Positions 33,519 to 46,860 of a DNA stretch of 64,000 nt are shown here, one piece after another; positions within the stretch are counted from its first letter, which is position 1, and every line of letters begins with the position of its first letter. The notes beneath the pieces are model-generated. The model had not been told where the DNA came from. It ran no database searches and saw nothing but the letters and a program-made list of their open reading frames with translations. The stretch is taken from NCBI GenBank assembly GCA_030789695.1, contig CM061139.1, positions 109,962,837 to 110,026,836 on the forward strand. Direction: 5' to 3'. Both the position numbers and the translations under genes were made by a program. Origin of the DNA: Scilla litardierei (taxonomy: Eukaryota > Streptophyta > Magnoliopsida > Asparagales > Asparagaceae).

Positions 33519-34591
33519 TTAGTGTTTAATAATCGCGGTGTCGTGTCCGTAGTCGTTGTGGTACTTACATAATTTGAGGTCGTCCCTCTTCTTATACCTG
33601 CTTTTCTTTACAGATTCTTTGGCGAGCTCTTCTCGTGGAGCGTAAGCTGGGACTTCTCCCTTAGGGGCATTTGCTCTAGCATGGCGTTCCTTGCTCCGAG
33701 GGCTCCTTTCTCTCTGTCGCTTATCCTGAGGCTCTTGACGTGGGGTTCCTTGGGGTTGCTTTTCTCGCTTTGTTTCTCCTCGACGAGTAGGAGTGTCGTT
33801 TTTTGCAGACTCAATTGCCTCTTCCGAGATTATGAACCGATCAGTTATGTTGTTCAACTCCACCAGGTTATTCGATGGAAACCGGTGGAAGGCCCTCAAA
33901 CAGTGGTTGTCTTGGACTGCTTGGACAAAAGCTGTAATGACCATCACGTCCGGGGTATCCTCCACATCTAGTCTTTCGGCGTTGAATCATCAGACGAGGG
34001 ATCGGATCGACTCATTCTATATCTGCTTCAAAGATGTGAAGATTTTCTTTTGGGGCATCACCCCGCAGCGAATTGCTTGCAAAGTCGGTCAGACAACTCG
34101 TCAAAAGATTCGATCCAGTCATCAGGCAGTCCGTTGTACCATCCGTCTGCCGCTTTGATGAGCGTGGTGTGGAAAGCTCGGCAAAGGTATGGTTCGTTCG
34201 CTCCGTGAAGTAGCATCACGTTTTGGTAACTGCAGATGTGCTCCCAAGGATCACCCTTTCCATCGTATGTCAGCATGTGGGGTATTATAAACTTCGGGAG
34301 GATCGAAGGAGATGTGATGTTCTCCTTCAGCGGGGTCTGTCGAATGTTGGGAAGGGTGAGTAGCACCGGAGAAACGGTTGGGGACTTCCTCTGCCTCCCT
34401 CCTCTCGTTGCCGACTGCAAAATCTGGGGTGTTATGACCCTGAGTGACTTGGTCGATTACCTGATCGAGGATGATATGGGCGGCTCATCCGTTGTTGGAC
34501 GGACAAGGCCCTCCCTGATGCCCGAATGCACGATTTTTCTTCCCCATCTCCCCCTTCCGATGAGGTGTATGAGTGGTATTGAGCAGTGCAT
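33519..34591 (-). pseudogene. gag: Gag of element D (Retrotrans_gag family), frameshifted, N-terminus displaced
   Basis: The frame at 34420-34058 shows the core gag domain: P-K-F-I-I-P x M-L-T-Y-D-G-K-G-D-P-W-E-H, then Y-L-C-R-A-F-H-T-T-L ... W-Y-N-G-L-P ... S-F-D-E-L-S-D-R-L-C-K-Q-F. A second frame (33965-33519) covers the C-terminal part with the basic linker and a zinc-knuckle-like C-K-Y-H-N-D-Y-G-H-D-T. Frame changes between them show inactivation. This Gag type (C-x-Y/F-H-x-D-H/Y-G-H) is that of Tat-like Ty3/gypsy elements and matches element E. The start of gag lies across the element B insertion at 44618-44908. Confidence 0.75.
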
Positions 34592-34857
34592 TGACGTGCA
34601 TTTATATTTTATATATTCACGCACGTCTTCTCCGTGATTTTCCGTTGTTTTCCGTTGTTTCATATCCATTCTCTTGTGATTTTTAGTTCTCTTTCACTTT
34701 CTTTGTGTTTTTGTACCATTGCAGGAGATTGCCAGCGCTGGGGACATATAAAGCAAATATCATGAGTCTCCAGAGCAACGGGAGGCGTCACGCGAGAACC
34801 TGAGGGCCAAACGTCAAAGAATACCACATATCAGCCCTTAACCGTTTGGGTGGATAG

Positions 34858-35266
34858 ACCCACCCGATCAGTTCGTGCACCCGTATCCGACCCGATCTGG
34901 AGCAGCAGTGAAGAAGATCCCCCGACCCGATCTGGAGCAGCAGTGAAGAAGATCCCACCCGATCGGTTCAGTGATCGTGTGGTGGTCGTAGTGTTCTCTG
35001 TTTTTGGAGCTGCTTCCCAACCGGTCAGTTGACCTGATCGGTTCAGTGATCGGGTGGAGCCGCAGTCCTCTCTGTCTTTTGGAGCTGAATTCCAACTGAT
35101 CGGGTGAAATCTCACCCAATCGGTTCATCTGTAGCCGAAGTTCTCCCAGCTCATGACCCGACGACTCACTGATCGGTTCAGCGATCGGGTGATGTATCTC
35201 AAAAGCTGAAGACCATGTCAACCATCCACTCACCCGATCGGTTGATTCTTCAACCGATCGGGTGGA
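34858..35266. repeat. CCGATCGGTT palindrome cluster, left LTR of B
   Basis: About ten copies of ACCCGATCGGTT or its reverse, some decayed, lie just upstream of the TATA box at 35273. The matching cluster in the right LTR is at 38345-38738. Confidence 0.85.
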
Positions 35267-35272
35267 CGCTAA

Positions 35273-35283
35273 TCTATAAATAC
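35273..35283 (+). promoter_or_regulatory. LTR TATA box (element B)
   Basis: TCTATAAATAC, conserved in the right LTR at about 38744-38754, directly after the palindrome cluster. Confidence 0.6.
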
Positions 35284-36146
35284 AACCCTAGGTTTTTTCC
35301 AGAACGGATCCTTTTTTCTAAAACTGTCTTTTTGGGATTTTGACGGATGCGAATTTATTTTGTTTTGTAGGTTCTCTGATTGTCTCAATACTTTTATATT
35401 GCATTCTTAATACTATTTGCTCCATTGTTCTATTGATCGATCTTGATTTTAATGGCTATAATTTGTTGTGTTGCTCTTTTTGCAATGAACTGTGAGTAGT
35501 TTCCTAACCTGGGACGTTGGTGAAAGCCCTTTCGTGGGTTCTCCCTAGAACGACCATAGGATTAGGGTTTCTATAGGATATAGGAATTTAGATGGTTACA
35601 TAGGGCATTTTATTGCCATTGGTGGGAGAAAGACCGCCTCTAACCGTCGGGCCAAGGGGAAATAAAATTGGCGTTTGATCCCCTAGCCACAGCTCACACC
35701 CATAGCGTAGACATTGTATCCTAGCGCGTGGGAATGACAAGATGAAACGTCGGGAGCAATAGTTGCGAGCTTAGTGCTCCTGGAGTCGGACGGTGTTAAT
35801 GGACATGGGAATGCCCACCGTCTGAACCCGGGTAGACCTAGCGTATCATCCTGGGCATCGACCGGAATATTGGGCCCATGGGACGCTAGGTATCACTTTT
35901 AGAGGCAACGTCGCACCACTAAACCCTAGAATCTGATCGTTCTTCTATCTGTCGGTCGTAATAGAGTGGGCACATGATAGGGTGGAAACCAAAGTCCTAG
36001 GTTACCTTTTTATATCTTACATCTTTCATAGTTCCATTTCGTGACAAACCACCGAGCGATAGGGCTAGCTCACCCACTGGGTGATCCGGTTCCTCTTTGA
36101 CATCAAGCACATCTCACGCCTCCCCGTGTTCGACCCCCAAGCCACA

Positions 36147-38096
36147 CTTCCTTTTGCCGTCCTCCCACCATCATCTCTTGAGCGAATCCCCATTCGCACT
36201 TCTCATTTATCGTGGAAATTCTATCCGGATCATTGGCATTCTTCACTAGTCCATTTTCCACCCTTGGATCCTCCCGATTGGCACCCTTATGCCGGGTCAC
36301 CTGGAACCATTATTATCCACCACGATCCACCGATCAACTTCGACGCGCCTGTGATCCAGCCTGTTGCCCCTCCTCCTGTCGGCACACCCTCTCCTTCGTC
36401 TTCACCATCTTCTTTCTCCACTATTCTCCACCCTCCTCACCATCTCCCTACAATTCTTCCGACAACAGCTCAGATTAATTTTCACTCTTGTCATTTATTC
36501 TGCATCATCATGATCACACATTTTTGCTAACATTGTCATGATCTGCTTGGGAAAAATCAAATTTTTTGTGTGCTTGTTGTCGTGTCATGTCGTTGGTGTG
36601 TGTTTGTTTCTAGGTGTTTGTGTGTATGAGTTTTTAGTATATTCGGTCTGAGTGTCTTTTTTCTTTATTTTTCTATTTTCGTCTTGTGTGTCTTTCATAT
36701 TTTTCATCTTTTTCATCTTTTTGTGTCGGTGCGTACTTCCCTCCCATTTTCATTGCCCTTCCACATTTACTATTATTGCATTGAGGGCAATGTAAGATTC
36801 AGCTTGGGGGGAGTCGCACTTCGTGCGTCAGTTGCGTCTTTTTCACCGTTTTGAGTCGTTTTCATCGTGTTTTTCTTTTTCTTCGCATCCTTTTGTTCTC
36901 CCTCTCCTAGAGATGACCCCACATGATGAACTACCTCGGAACCACACACACACTTAGCGTAGTTACGATAATCACTTTCACTAACCCTAGGAAGCCGAGT
37001 CCTATTGCATTTCATGCTTCGTGGGTTCACTTTGCTTTTGTGTGAGTTGTTTGTTGTAACTAGCTGTTTGGTGTGCTTCTATATTGTGATTCTGATTTAT
37101 ATACCTGTCCTTGGCTGACCCATAGACTATCATGCTTCAATTTTGAATTTGCGGTATTTTGCTTACACTGTTTGCTTCTCTATGCATGAATAATATATAT
37201 ATATATATATATACCACGCTTCAATTCGCATGTGTCAGGACTCTACCAATAGGACTAGGATAACCCATTTTGCTTATGCTCTTATTCGTGAGAAAAAATT
37301 TCTTTTGCCCAAGTGTTTAGAATTCGATTTCTTTTTTGTTTTATTTGGTGCAAATCACCTCGTCGTGTACCGTTCTCCCACTTGGAAGAGTACACAAAAA
37401 TATAGCCCAAATTCCAAAAAAGGAGAGAGAAGAAAAAGTCAAAAAGAAAAAAAGAGAAAAAAGATATGTATAGCCAAAAATCCAAAAAAAAATACAAATA
37501 CCCAAAACCCAAAAAAATTCCCATTGTGAATATCATTCCTATCCACCGTGAATAAAGGGAAGGCAAGAATTTGCACCAAGTGCTCTACTCCACACATTCT
37601 CAACCTCCTTCGTTTTCAAACACACTTGGCATAGGAATTTTCTAGCGATTATCTAGGCAATAGTGCATGATCTTCTAGTTCCTAGCAGTGGAGTCCCCCA
37701 TGATATGCTTATATTCCTACTCTATTCTCATGCATGCTTGAGCTATATTTCACCGCTAATTCGAATTGAATCGATATTTGAGTCATTCCTTGGGTATGTG
37801 TATATGGAGCTTTATTGCACAATTTAGATAGTAATACCGTCTGCTAGCTCACGACCCCACTCACTTGCGCTTCACCGCATGGACCCACGACACTTGTATG
37901 GACTCATATTCCTGGGTTTAGTGATGTGTTTATCGCATGCTTGCTTAGTGTGTTGAGTTGGTTTTAGTTGGCTCTGACGGGTGATCTGGGATTTCCTTTC
38001 TTTTTCTGTTTCTCCCTTTCTATTCCTTTTTCCCTCCGAGCTCCTACTCTCACTCGTCTTCCTCGAGGACGAGGAAGGGTTCAGCTTGGGGGATTT
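36147..38096 (+). other. Internal region of element B
   Basis: A Pro/Ser-rich frame (about 36081-36530) reads H-P-Y-A-G-S-P-G-T-I-I-I-H-H and resembles the tail of a 3' ORF; no catalytic motif is present. Then T-rich 3' non-coding sequence follows with an extra purine tract (CAGCTTGGGGGGAGTCG near 36800), the palindromic box CTCGTCTTCCTCGAGGACGA (about 38055) and the polypurine tract GCTTGGGGGATTT that abuts the LTR. Confidence 0.55.
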
Positions 38097-39459
38097 TGAC
38101 GTGCGTTTATATTTTATATATTCACGCACGTCTTCTCCGTGATTTTCTGTTGTTTTCCATTGTTTTGTATTCATTCTCTTGTGATTTTTAGTTCTCTTTC
38201 ACTTTCTTTGTGTTTTTTGTGCCATTGCAGGAGATTGCCAGCGCTGGGAACATATAAAGCAAATATCATGAGTTCCCGGAGCAACGGGAGGCATCATGCG
38301 AGAACCTGAGGGCCAAACGTCAAATAATACCACATATCAACCCTCAACCGATCGGATGGATAGACCCACCCGATCGGTTCGTGCACGCGTATCCGACCCG
38401 ATCTGGAGCAGCAGTGAAGAAGATCCCACCCGATCGGTTCAGTGATCGGGTGGTGGCCGCAGTGTTCTCTGTTTTTGGAGCTGCTTCCCAACCAGTCAGT
38501 TGACCCGATCGGTTCAGTGATCGGGTGGAGCCGCAGTCCTCTCTGTCTTTTGGAGCTGAATTCCAACCGATCGGGTCAAATCTCACCCGATCGGTTCATC
38601 TGTAGCCGAATTTCTCCCAGCTCACGACCCGACGACTCACCTGATCGGTTCAGCGATCGGGTGATGTATCTCAAAAGCTGAAGACCAAGTCAACCGCCCA
38701 CTCACCCGATCGGTTGATGCTTCAACCGATCGGGTGGACGCTAATCTATAAATACAACCCTAGGTTTTTCCCAGAACGGATCCCTTTTTCTAAAACTGTC
38801 CTTTTGGAAATTTGACGGCTGCGAATTTATTTTGTATTGTAAGTTCTCTGATTGTCTTGATACTTTTATATTGTGTTCTTAATACTATTTGCTCCATTAT
38901 TCTATCGATCGATCTTGATTTTAATGGCTATAATTTGTTGCGTTGCTCTTTTTGCAATGAACTGTGAGTAGTTTCCTAATCTGGGACGTTGGTGAAAGCC
39001 CCTTCGTGGGTTCCCCTAGAATGACCATAGGATTAGGGTTTCGATAGGATATAGGAATTTAGATGGTTACGTGGGACATTTCATTGTCATTGGCGGGAGA
39101 AAGACCGCCTCTGACAGTCGGGCCAAGGGAAAATAAAATTGGCGTTTGATCCACTAGCCACAGCTCACCCCCTAGCGTAGACATTGAATCCTAGCGCGTG
39201 GGAACGGCAGGATGAAATGTCGGGAGCAATCGTTGCAAGCTTAGTGCTCCCGGAGTCGGACGGTGTTAATGGATATGAGAATGCCCACCGTCCGAACCCG
39301 GGTAGACCTAGCATATCATCCTGGGCATCGACCGGAATATCGGGCCCATGAGACGTTAGGTATCACTTTTAGAGGCAACGTCTCATCACTAAACCCTAGA
39401 ATCCGATCGTTCTCCTATCCGTCGGTTATAATTAGGGATGGCAATTCTACCCGCGGGTA

Positions 39460-39612
39460 CAGATACCCGTGGATACCCGCTCGTTTGGGTACGGGTATGG
39501 GTAGACTTTTGTACCCATGGGTACGGGTATGGGTACCCATGTTTTACCCACGGGTAAATTGGACGGATATGGATATTATATATACATACCCATGGGTACC
39601 CGTACCTGGTCA
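39460..39612. repeat. Left subterminal repeats of the hAT element
   Basis: Clustered copies of GGGTACGGGTATGGGTA and its complement. The same motif family fills the right end at about 44085-44310. Likely transposase-binding sites. Confidence 0.75.
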
Positions 39613-39769
39613 TTTTAATATTAATATATTATTCTTATAAAGTAAATTCCATATAAACCCCAATTAAATATTTTTCAAAAATAATAACTAAATTAATATA
39701 TGTAAATACATTGAATAAAAATAAAAAATTATGCAAACAATTAACAAACCTAGAGTTAACTTAACACCA

Positions 39770-40251
<482 letters not shown>

Positions 40252-41083
40252 ATCAATCCATGAACATTTTTTTGGTAATCATCTGTTCTTGTGTCAACAA
40301 CAACAATATGAGAGTTATTTTGGCGGGAAATTATTGTTCAAAATATTAATTAATTTAGTTGCTTGGTAGTGGAGAATATTAATACATTATTAATAATTAT
40401 TTAATATTGTTCAAAATTATTCTAGTTATAAGGGGTTTAATCATTGCATAATACTCCAAAAACAACAAAAGCTCTTTTTAGCTTTATTTCTTGATTGGAT
40501 AGTTGCAGAGAACAATTTCTTCTGCTGATTTAGTATTTTCCATATATGTGAATTTGTAAAAATGAAGGCTACATATTCTGTCGCTCTCAAGTTCTTTATG
40601 TTCTGTCACTTGATATGTACATTTTCCAAATTGAAGCATGATAAGTTTAAGCTGTGTATAAGCCACAGTAGCTTGAGAATATATGAATTTGCCAAGACCT
40701 GATTTACAAAACAATTTCTTGGTATCACATCATTTAGTTTAGTATCTTATATTTGCAGTCTTTTTCATGGTTTTTGTTCTGTAATATCATTCTGCAAATG
40801 TTCTTGTTCTCTTTTGTCTTTTTGCTATTATACCTATTGTTTACCCAGGAACATAATATTGAAAAAAAAGAAATTCAACAAATTGTTCTTCCGAAAGACA
40901 ACGATTGCATTTAGATATACACCGATTTGATTTGATTATGCATGTTGGATTTCAGGCGCATATATAAGACTTTTTAATATCCACATTCATATTTTAGCTA
41001 CAAATACATGACTTTTTAATGATTTAATTATAAGGTTAGTTTAACTTCTTTTGATCACATTTATACATTTAATTGGATGTAGG
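40252..41083. other. hAT internal non-coding sequence
   Basis: AT-rich sequence between the GluRS fragment and the transposase, without recognisable coding content. It may contain the transposase promoter or an intron. Confidence 0.4.
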
Positions 41084-43150
41084 ATGTCGAATTCAAGTAG
41101 TGCTTCAAAACAAAATTATGAGGAAAATATTGTTGAATCAGAAGATTTAGAAGTTGTGGCTGAAAACATTCATGCCACACCTCAAGAGAATATAGAAGCG
41201 GTTGGTGAAAAGAGGTATACCCCCTCATCAACTTCAACCCTTTCTGTCAGTACTAAAAGAAACACTTTAGCAGTTTGGAATGACTTTACAATGAAACAAA
41301 TCAACGGCCAATGGAAAGCAATATGTAATCATTACCACAAGAAACTAACTGGTAATTCAGGTGCATGAACTTCTCATTTGCATGCTCACATAAAGATATG
41401 TCCTTTGAAAAAAAACTAGAGACATAAAGCAATCAATTTTCAGTGGAAAGACCAACAATGAAGGGCATGTATGTCTCGGGACATAAGTTTTTGATCAAGA
41501 ATTAGCAAGACAAGACTTGCAATGATGGTGGTCTTGCATGATCATTCTCTTTCCATAGTAGAACACTATGGATTTGAAAGATTTGTTAATTACCTGCAAC
41601 CTCTCTTTAAGTGTGTCTCTAAGAATACACTTAAAATGACATATTGAAGTTATATCAAATGGAGAAGCTCAAGGTAATGAAGCAGATTGAAGATAATCAA
41701 AGTCGAATTGCCATTACAACTGATATGTGGATAAGTTGTACCCAAAATAAGGGTTATATGATCACATTTCATCGATGACTCCTGGACTTTGCAAAGTCGA
41801 CTTCTCGGGTAACTTGTTTCTCTTATTTAAAATATCTTTTAAAATTTTCTCTTACATTATATGTATGTTAATCTAATCATGTGTGTTTATTGATCTATTT
41901 TAGGTTTTTGTATGTCCCATGTTCTCATACTGCAGATGTTCTTACTAGTACATTGACGGAAACAATATATAGTTGGAACATTGATAGGAAATTGTCTACT
42001 CTTACAGTAGACAATTGTAATACAAATGACCGCATGATGGATATGATTTTGGAGAAACTTGATGAAAATTCATTAATGTTGGGTGGAACATTGACACATA
42101 TGCGTTGCTCTGCACATATTTTGAACTTAATTGTGAAAGATGGTTTAGCAATAATTGGCGAAAGTATTGAGATAATAAGATATAGTGTTGCTTATTGGTC
42201 AGCCTCGCCAAAGAGGGAATAGAAATTTCAAGAGACATGTAAGCAACTGAAAATTGAATACTCTAAGAAGTTGGCATTGGATTGTAAAACTAGATGGAAT
42301 TCCACCTATTTGATGTTGAGTGTTGCATGTTCCATACAAAAATGGTTTCCATCACTTGAAGTCATGTGACACTCAGTATAAGAAAGTGCCATCTGATGAA
42401 GAATGAGAATCAGCTGAATTGATTTGCGAAAAAGTGGAGCATTTTTATAAAATGACATGTTTATTTTCAGGCACTAAATATCCGACTTCCAATGTTTATT
42501 TTCCTCAAGTTGCCAATCTCAGAATGCATCTAAGAGATTGGTTAAATGATGATAATGGCACAATTAGGGAGATGGCAAAAAATATGATCTCAAAGTTTGA
42601 TAAGTACTGGTTCACCATTCATAAAGTCATGGCTATTGCAACTATGTTAGACCCAAGATTCAAGATTGCATTACTTAGGTTTTTTTATAATAAGTTTTAT
42701 GGCAATGATTCTACTAAAGAAGTTGAAAGTGTGAAGGAATGTTTGGAGATGTTGGTGAACGAGTACAAGAATGGCGAGGATGAAAATACAAGAAATGAGA
42801 TAGGTGCTTCAACACAAAGTTCAGCGAGTTGGTGGAAAGGTTATCGGTCTTATACTATAGAGCTCTCCTCTCAATCAAGATTAAAGTCTGAGTTTGATAT
42901 ATACTTAGAAGAGCCGGTCTTACATATTGATGAGAATGTTGAGTTTGATATATTGGCGTGGTGGAAGGCGAATGGTTTAAAGTATCAAGTTTTGCAGAAA
43001 GTGGCTAGAGATATATTAGATATCCCTATTTCAACCGTTGCTTTCGAGTCAGCATTCAGTACTAGTGGTCGTGTTTTGAGCCCACATCGAAGCAGACTAT
43101 TTCCATCTACAATTGAAGCAATAATGTGTTGACAACAATGGTTATGGTCT
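41084..43150 (+). pseudogene. hAT transposase (RICESLEEPER/Ac type), inactivated
   Basis: The frame from ATG 41084 has an acidic N-terminus and a BED-zinc-finger-like segment (W-N-D-F ... C-N-H-Y-H-K-K-L ... S-H-L-H-A-H ... C) near 41275-41400, interrupted by a TGA at 41366. Further on come I-T-T-D-M-W (first catalytic Asp, about 41715), a likely intron (41811-41903), T-V-D-N-C-N-T-N-D (second Asp, about 42000-42030), R-C-S-A-H-I-L-N-L, and T-R-W-N-S-T-Y. The C-terminal hATC dimerisation domain lies at about 42940-43130 (I-L-A-W-W-K ... V-A-R-D-I-L-D-I-P ... S-A-F-S-T-S-G-R-V). Several in-frame stops and frame changes make it a pseudogene. All domains are still in order, so decay is moderate. 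Confidence 0.8.
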
Positions 43151-44084
43151 CAACTGAAAGGTATCAATTTTACTTGTTGGCTTTCATTCTTATTTATTTC
43201 ATGTTTCTTTGATATATGATATACTGATATTAATTTATTCTTGAAGGGTGCTATGAGATAAGGCCAGGTTTGATGTGCTTGGATGATGAAGACGAATTAT
43301 TGGCAAGTGAATTTATTTCATAATATATTTTTTCCTCCATTACATTATTTTGCTTCAATGATTGTAAGATTTTTCATTTTACAGGAAACTTATAGTTCAA
43401 CAAGTGCAAGTGTGCAACCATAAGCTTGCGAATACCACATGAACATTTTGTCTCATCCTCTTCTGGTCAAGATGATGGCATATAAGCGAATAATAGTTGA
43501 AACTCAACTAAATAAAGTGCTAAGATATGCATACTCTCTATTTAATCTATTATATCATAATGGACGTTCCATTTTTAAATTACGATCTTTATTTTTCCTT
43601 GAATATTTTCACTTTTAGATTATGTGTGGCAAATCAATGTCATGTATTGTGCTATTGCTGCATAAGGAGAATTGCCATGAATATAATTGGAGATTTTACA
43701 AGGTTTCACTGAATATCATATGATCTGATATGGTCACACTCTCTAAATATTATTATTTATGTGTTTTATTCAATATTTTCTACATATTGTGCTATTCTAT
43801 GAGCCAAGTTGCAATTGTGTTGGCTGTTGCATTATAAGGCTTAGTGACGAATGCTTTCTTGTATATATGCCTTAAAACCAACACTAAACTCTACGTGTCT
43901 TTGTCAATCTTTTAAACCAGTGAAGATGAGGAAACTGCTAATTTGAACTTGAATGTTATATGGTCTCTCGCATACATGTATATTTTTATTACTTTGATGT
44001 TTGAAAAAAAAATATAATGTTCAGTAATTTTTTACATGTAACGCAAAAAGCTTGCAGTATGGATACAGATATGGATGTTTGTCA
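43151..44084. other. hAT 3' non-coding sequence
   Basis: Possible last small exon of the transposase gene at about 43245-43430 (a splice-like acceptor and short frame); otherwise AT-rich with no ORF of note. Confidence 0.4.
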
Positions 44085-44617
44085 AACTTTTTACAGGTAA
44101 TTGGTATGGATACACATACCCATTGGGTATATGGATATCCATACAATGGGTATGGATATCCATACCCATACCCAGTGGGTATACGGGTACCGACGGGTAT
44201 CCGTATACCTGATGGGTATGGGTATGGATACAAAAATTTACCCATCACGGGTATGGGTACGGGTAAATTGAACGGGAGCGGGTACGGGTATGGATAGTGC
44301 ATATCCATACCCGCCCACCCATTTTGCCATCTCTAGTTGTAATATAGATGGCACATGATAGGGTGGAAACCAAAGTCCTAGGTTAACTTTTTATATCTTA
44401 CATCTTTCATAGTTCCATTTCGTGACAAACCACCGAGCGATAGGGCTAGCTCACCCACCGGGTGATCCGGTTCCTCTTTGACATCAAGCACGTCTCACGC
44501 CTCCCCGTGTTCGACCCCCAAGCCACACTACAACACCGTGCGCTTGCGGTTATAAATATCTAAATCTGGTATCCCATGTCCGACTACACATTGCTAAATC
44601 TAGGGGACGTCATGCAT

Positions 44618-44908
44618 TCTCCTGTCGATCTGCCCTTGGGTCTCTAGGGTCCCTATAAGGGATAATTTCCCTTGCAGATGTGGGATTTGGAGGCAGTGGC
44701 AGTTCATTTGCTGGAGGTGGGCGTCCAAAGCGTTGCTGCACTGCGGCAACTAGTGTCCTGATGCTCTTTTTGACTTTCTCGGCAAATTGATCGAATCATT
44801 GCTGAGAAACTTTAGGCACTCTGGCCCTCTTTGATGAATACGCAGATTATTGATCTGAACGTTGTTCGTGCTATGGTTCTCACTTGGACCAGGATTTGGT
44901 CCGGGGTT
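44618..44908 (-). pseudogene. gag: Element D part 2: N-terminal gag segment
   Basis: On the minus strand this continues D gag upstream of the element B insertion. A Q-F-A-E-K-V-K-K-type segment and a P-P-P-A-N-E-L-P-L-P-P type stretch are readable with frame changes. It is cut at 44908 by the 3' LTR end of Sirevirus C, so C also inserted into D. Confidence 0.5.
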
Positions 44909-45658
44909 TGTAATGCCCTACTAGCTACTGCACAAGTACTAGAGGGGGGGTGAATAGTACTTTAAAATAATAAGGAGTATAATTCCAAATTAAATTGCAA
45001 ACAACTATCAAATCAATTTGCGGAAGCTTAAATTGAATGACAACACAAAATTAACAATGCAAACAAATGATGTTAATGGGTTCGGATCCACCCAAGTCTC
45101 CCCGACTTGTTTCCGGTGATCCTACGTCCCAACCACCCGGATCCCCTCCGGATACTTAGGTTAGAAACCCTAACCTAAGATTTCCACTATGAATATCTTG
45201 TGAAAAACCTTCACAAGATCAAATCATACATGCAATAGCAAACGTGAATCCCACAACCCGGGATCACAACCTTCTCTCACAACCGAGAGAATCACAAAGC
45301 AATATTAAAGAATTTAATATGAAATAAACAATCTTACCACAAAATCCTATACCTTGAGTTTTTCTTACCCAAATGGTGAAATGAAGGATTTGAGGAAGAT
45401 GAAGTCACCAAGACCTAGCACCAAGGAAATGACCAGCAATCGGTGCCTAGGGATGATTTGGAGACTTGGATCAAGCAATAGCTTGAAGAGCTCACCAAGA
45501 ACAACCTTCTCTCTAGATGGATTCTAGATCTAGAAATGAGAGAGAATGGGTTTCTTGTGAGGAAGAGAGCTTTTGATTTGAGTGAGAATGGCTATCTCTT
45601 TAGAACTCAATGAATCTCTTAATGGCAGCTCTAACCTGGATAGAAATGACCTAGGTTC

Positions 45659-45670
45659 GTATTTATAGGG
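45659..45670 (-). promoter_or_regulatory. LTR TATA box (Sirevirus C)
   Basis: On the minus strand CCCTATAAATACG, immediately downstream of the AGTCGGTC palindrome cluster. Confidence 0.6.
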
Positions 45671-45721
45671 TCCCATAAAAACAAGTTAGGTCATTCTCCA
45701 ACGGATAGAAATCTGTGAGAA

Positions 45722-46257
45722 TTAGTCGGTCAAAGAAAAATCACTGACCGACTAGTTCATCAACTAGTCGGTCAGTCAAACAGCATGGACCGACTAAGAG
45801 TAGATCTGAGAAGAGACAGAATTTCAGACCTAGAAATCTAGTCGGTCCAAGAAGACTTTCTGACCGACTAGTTTCACAACTAGTCGGTCAGTCAGTGAAC
45901 GTAGACCGACTAAGAGCAAAAAGAATTAGTCTGAGTACAAAGTGACTTAGTCGGTCCAAGAACAAAAGTTGACCGACTAAATTGTCAACTAGTCGGTCAC
46001 CAAACGTTCTTAGACCGACTAACGATAAACAGTAGCTTAGGAGAATTTTAGCATGAACAGTAAGTCACAACTAGTCGGTCAAAGAAGCATCACTGACCGA
46101 CTAGTTCACAAACTAGTCGGTCGGTGAGTCAACGTAGACCGACTAACTGTAAACAGTAAAGTCCAAGAAATTAAGGAATCAAACTAGTCAGTCCAAGAAC
46201 AGTTGCCGACCGACTAGATCACCATCTAGTCGGTCAGTACTTGTTCGTGTACCAACT
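45722..46257. repeat. AGTCGGTC / GACCGACT palindrome cluster in the LTR of Sirevirus C
   Basis: Hairpin units such as GACCGACTAG-8 nt-CTAGTCGGTC recur about every 100 bp, with single arms between, five to six sets in all. The same motif recurs at 62929-63229 between pol and the env-like ORF. Confidence 0.85.
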
Positions 46258-46659
46258 AACATGCACAAACAAGTCCGAATCGAAGCGCGACGCTTCGAGG
46301 AAGTTAGAATGAACTTGTGCAAGGATCCTAGAGCTACGAAATGAGCGTAATGAAGATAGAAACGTAAGATATACTCAAGGCTTAACATTCTATATATCGA
46401 AGCTAAAAGACTATAAATAAAACCTTAATAAACGGTCTTCGAGAGCTTCGATTGAATCTTCATAACTTCCAAAATGGCGCAAGAGCTTCAACGAAGCTTT
46501 AGGCATGAATACGAGCTTTGGGAAGTGTTGAGATGTCGCTTTGAATGTTCTCGTGAAATTGGCGACGATCTCCAATACTGCGCTCACAAATTGTTAGTTC
46601 CTGGATTATTTATGTTTGCTCATCATCAAAACCAAATCCGGGGAGTCCAATATTCAACA

Positions 46660-46860
46660 TTCTCCCCCTTTTTGGTGATGACAAACTAACATAAATAATA
46701 ATAAAAAATAATGATTCAAATGTAAACTACTTACTCCCCCTGCATTAATGACACGTTAATTCCAAAATGAATATATATGAATTGCATCAATCAGATGAGT
46801 AAGATAAATAAAGAGAATCAATTTTCGAAATATCGGATTTTGAAAATCCTTATATGTATC
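46660..46860 (-). other. 3' non-coding end and polypurine tract of Sirevirus C
   Basis: The minus strand reads TTTGTCATCACCAAAAAGGG then GGAGAA directly before the LTR at 46659. The same context precedes the 3' LTR of the gag-only Sirevirus. Left flank of element E; TSD GTATC at 46856-46860. Confidence 0.7.

Larger units (their letters stand above)
30877..34591 (-). mobile_element. Old Tat-like non-autonomous Ty3/gypsy element D, part 1
   Basis: On the minus strand the order is gag (34591-33519), a 58-bp tandem array (33131-32100), then an antisense ORF relic (plus strand, 30877-31835). No RT or integrase is seen. The same order occurs in element E. It is interrupted at 34591/44613 by element B with TSD TGCAT; gag continues at 44618-44908. 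Its outer LTRs are not in the window: the left is lost at element A, the right is cut by Sirevirus C. Confidence 0.65.
34592..36146 (+). repeat. 5' LTR of element B (3' end deleted)
   Basis: Begins TGACGTGCGT, carries the CCGATCGG palindrome cluster, then a TATA box (TCTATAAATAC, 35273). Identity with 38097-39432 and 44344-44527 is high with scattered changes. The match ends at ...CAAGCCACAC. Confidence 0.75.
44909..46659 (-). repeat. 3' LTR of Sirevirus C, 1751 bp
   Basis: Read on the minus strand: TGTTGAATATTGGACTCC at 46659, palindrome cluster, TATA box CCCTATAAATACG (45659-45670), and the end CACCCCCCCTCTAGTACTTG ... GGGCATTACA at 44909. The polypurine tract (AAAAAGGGGGAGAA) lies just inside. 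The left flank GGGTT may be the target duplication; the partner is outside the window. Confidence 0.8.

Noticed and set aside
36081..36530. 149-codon ORF of element B as a functional protein
   Set aside because: It begins inside the LTR and crosses the deletion junction at 36146; at best a fused remnant.
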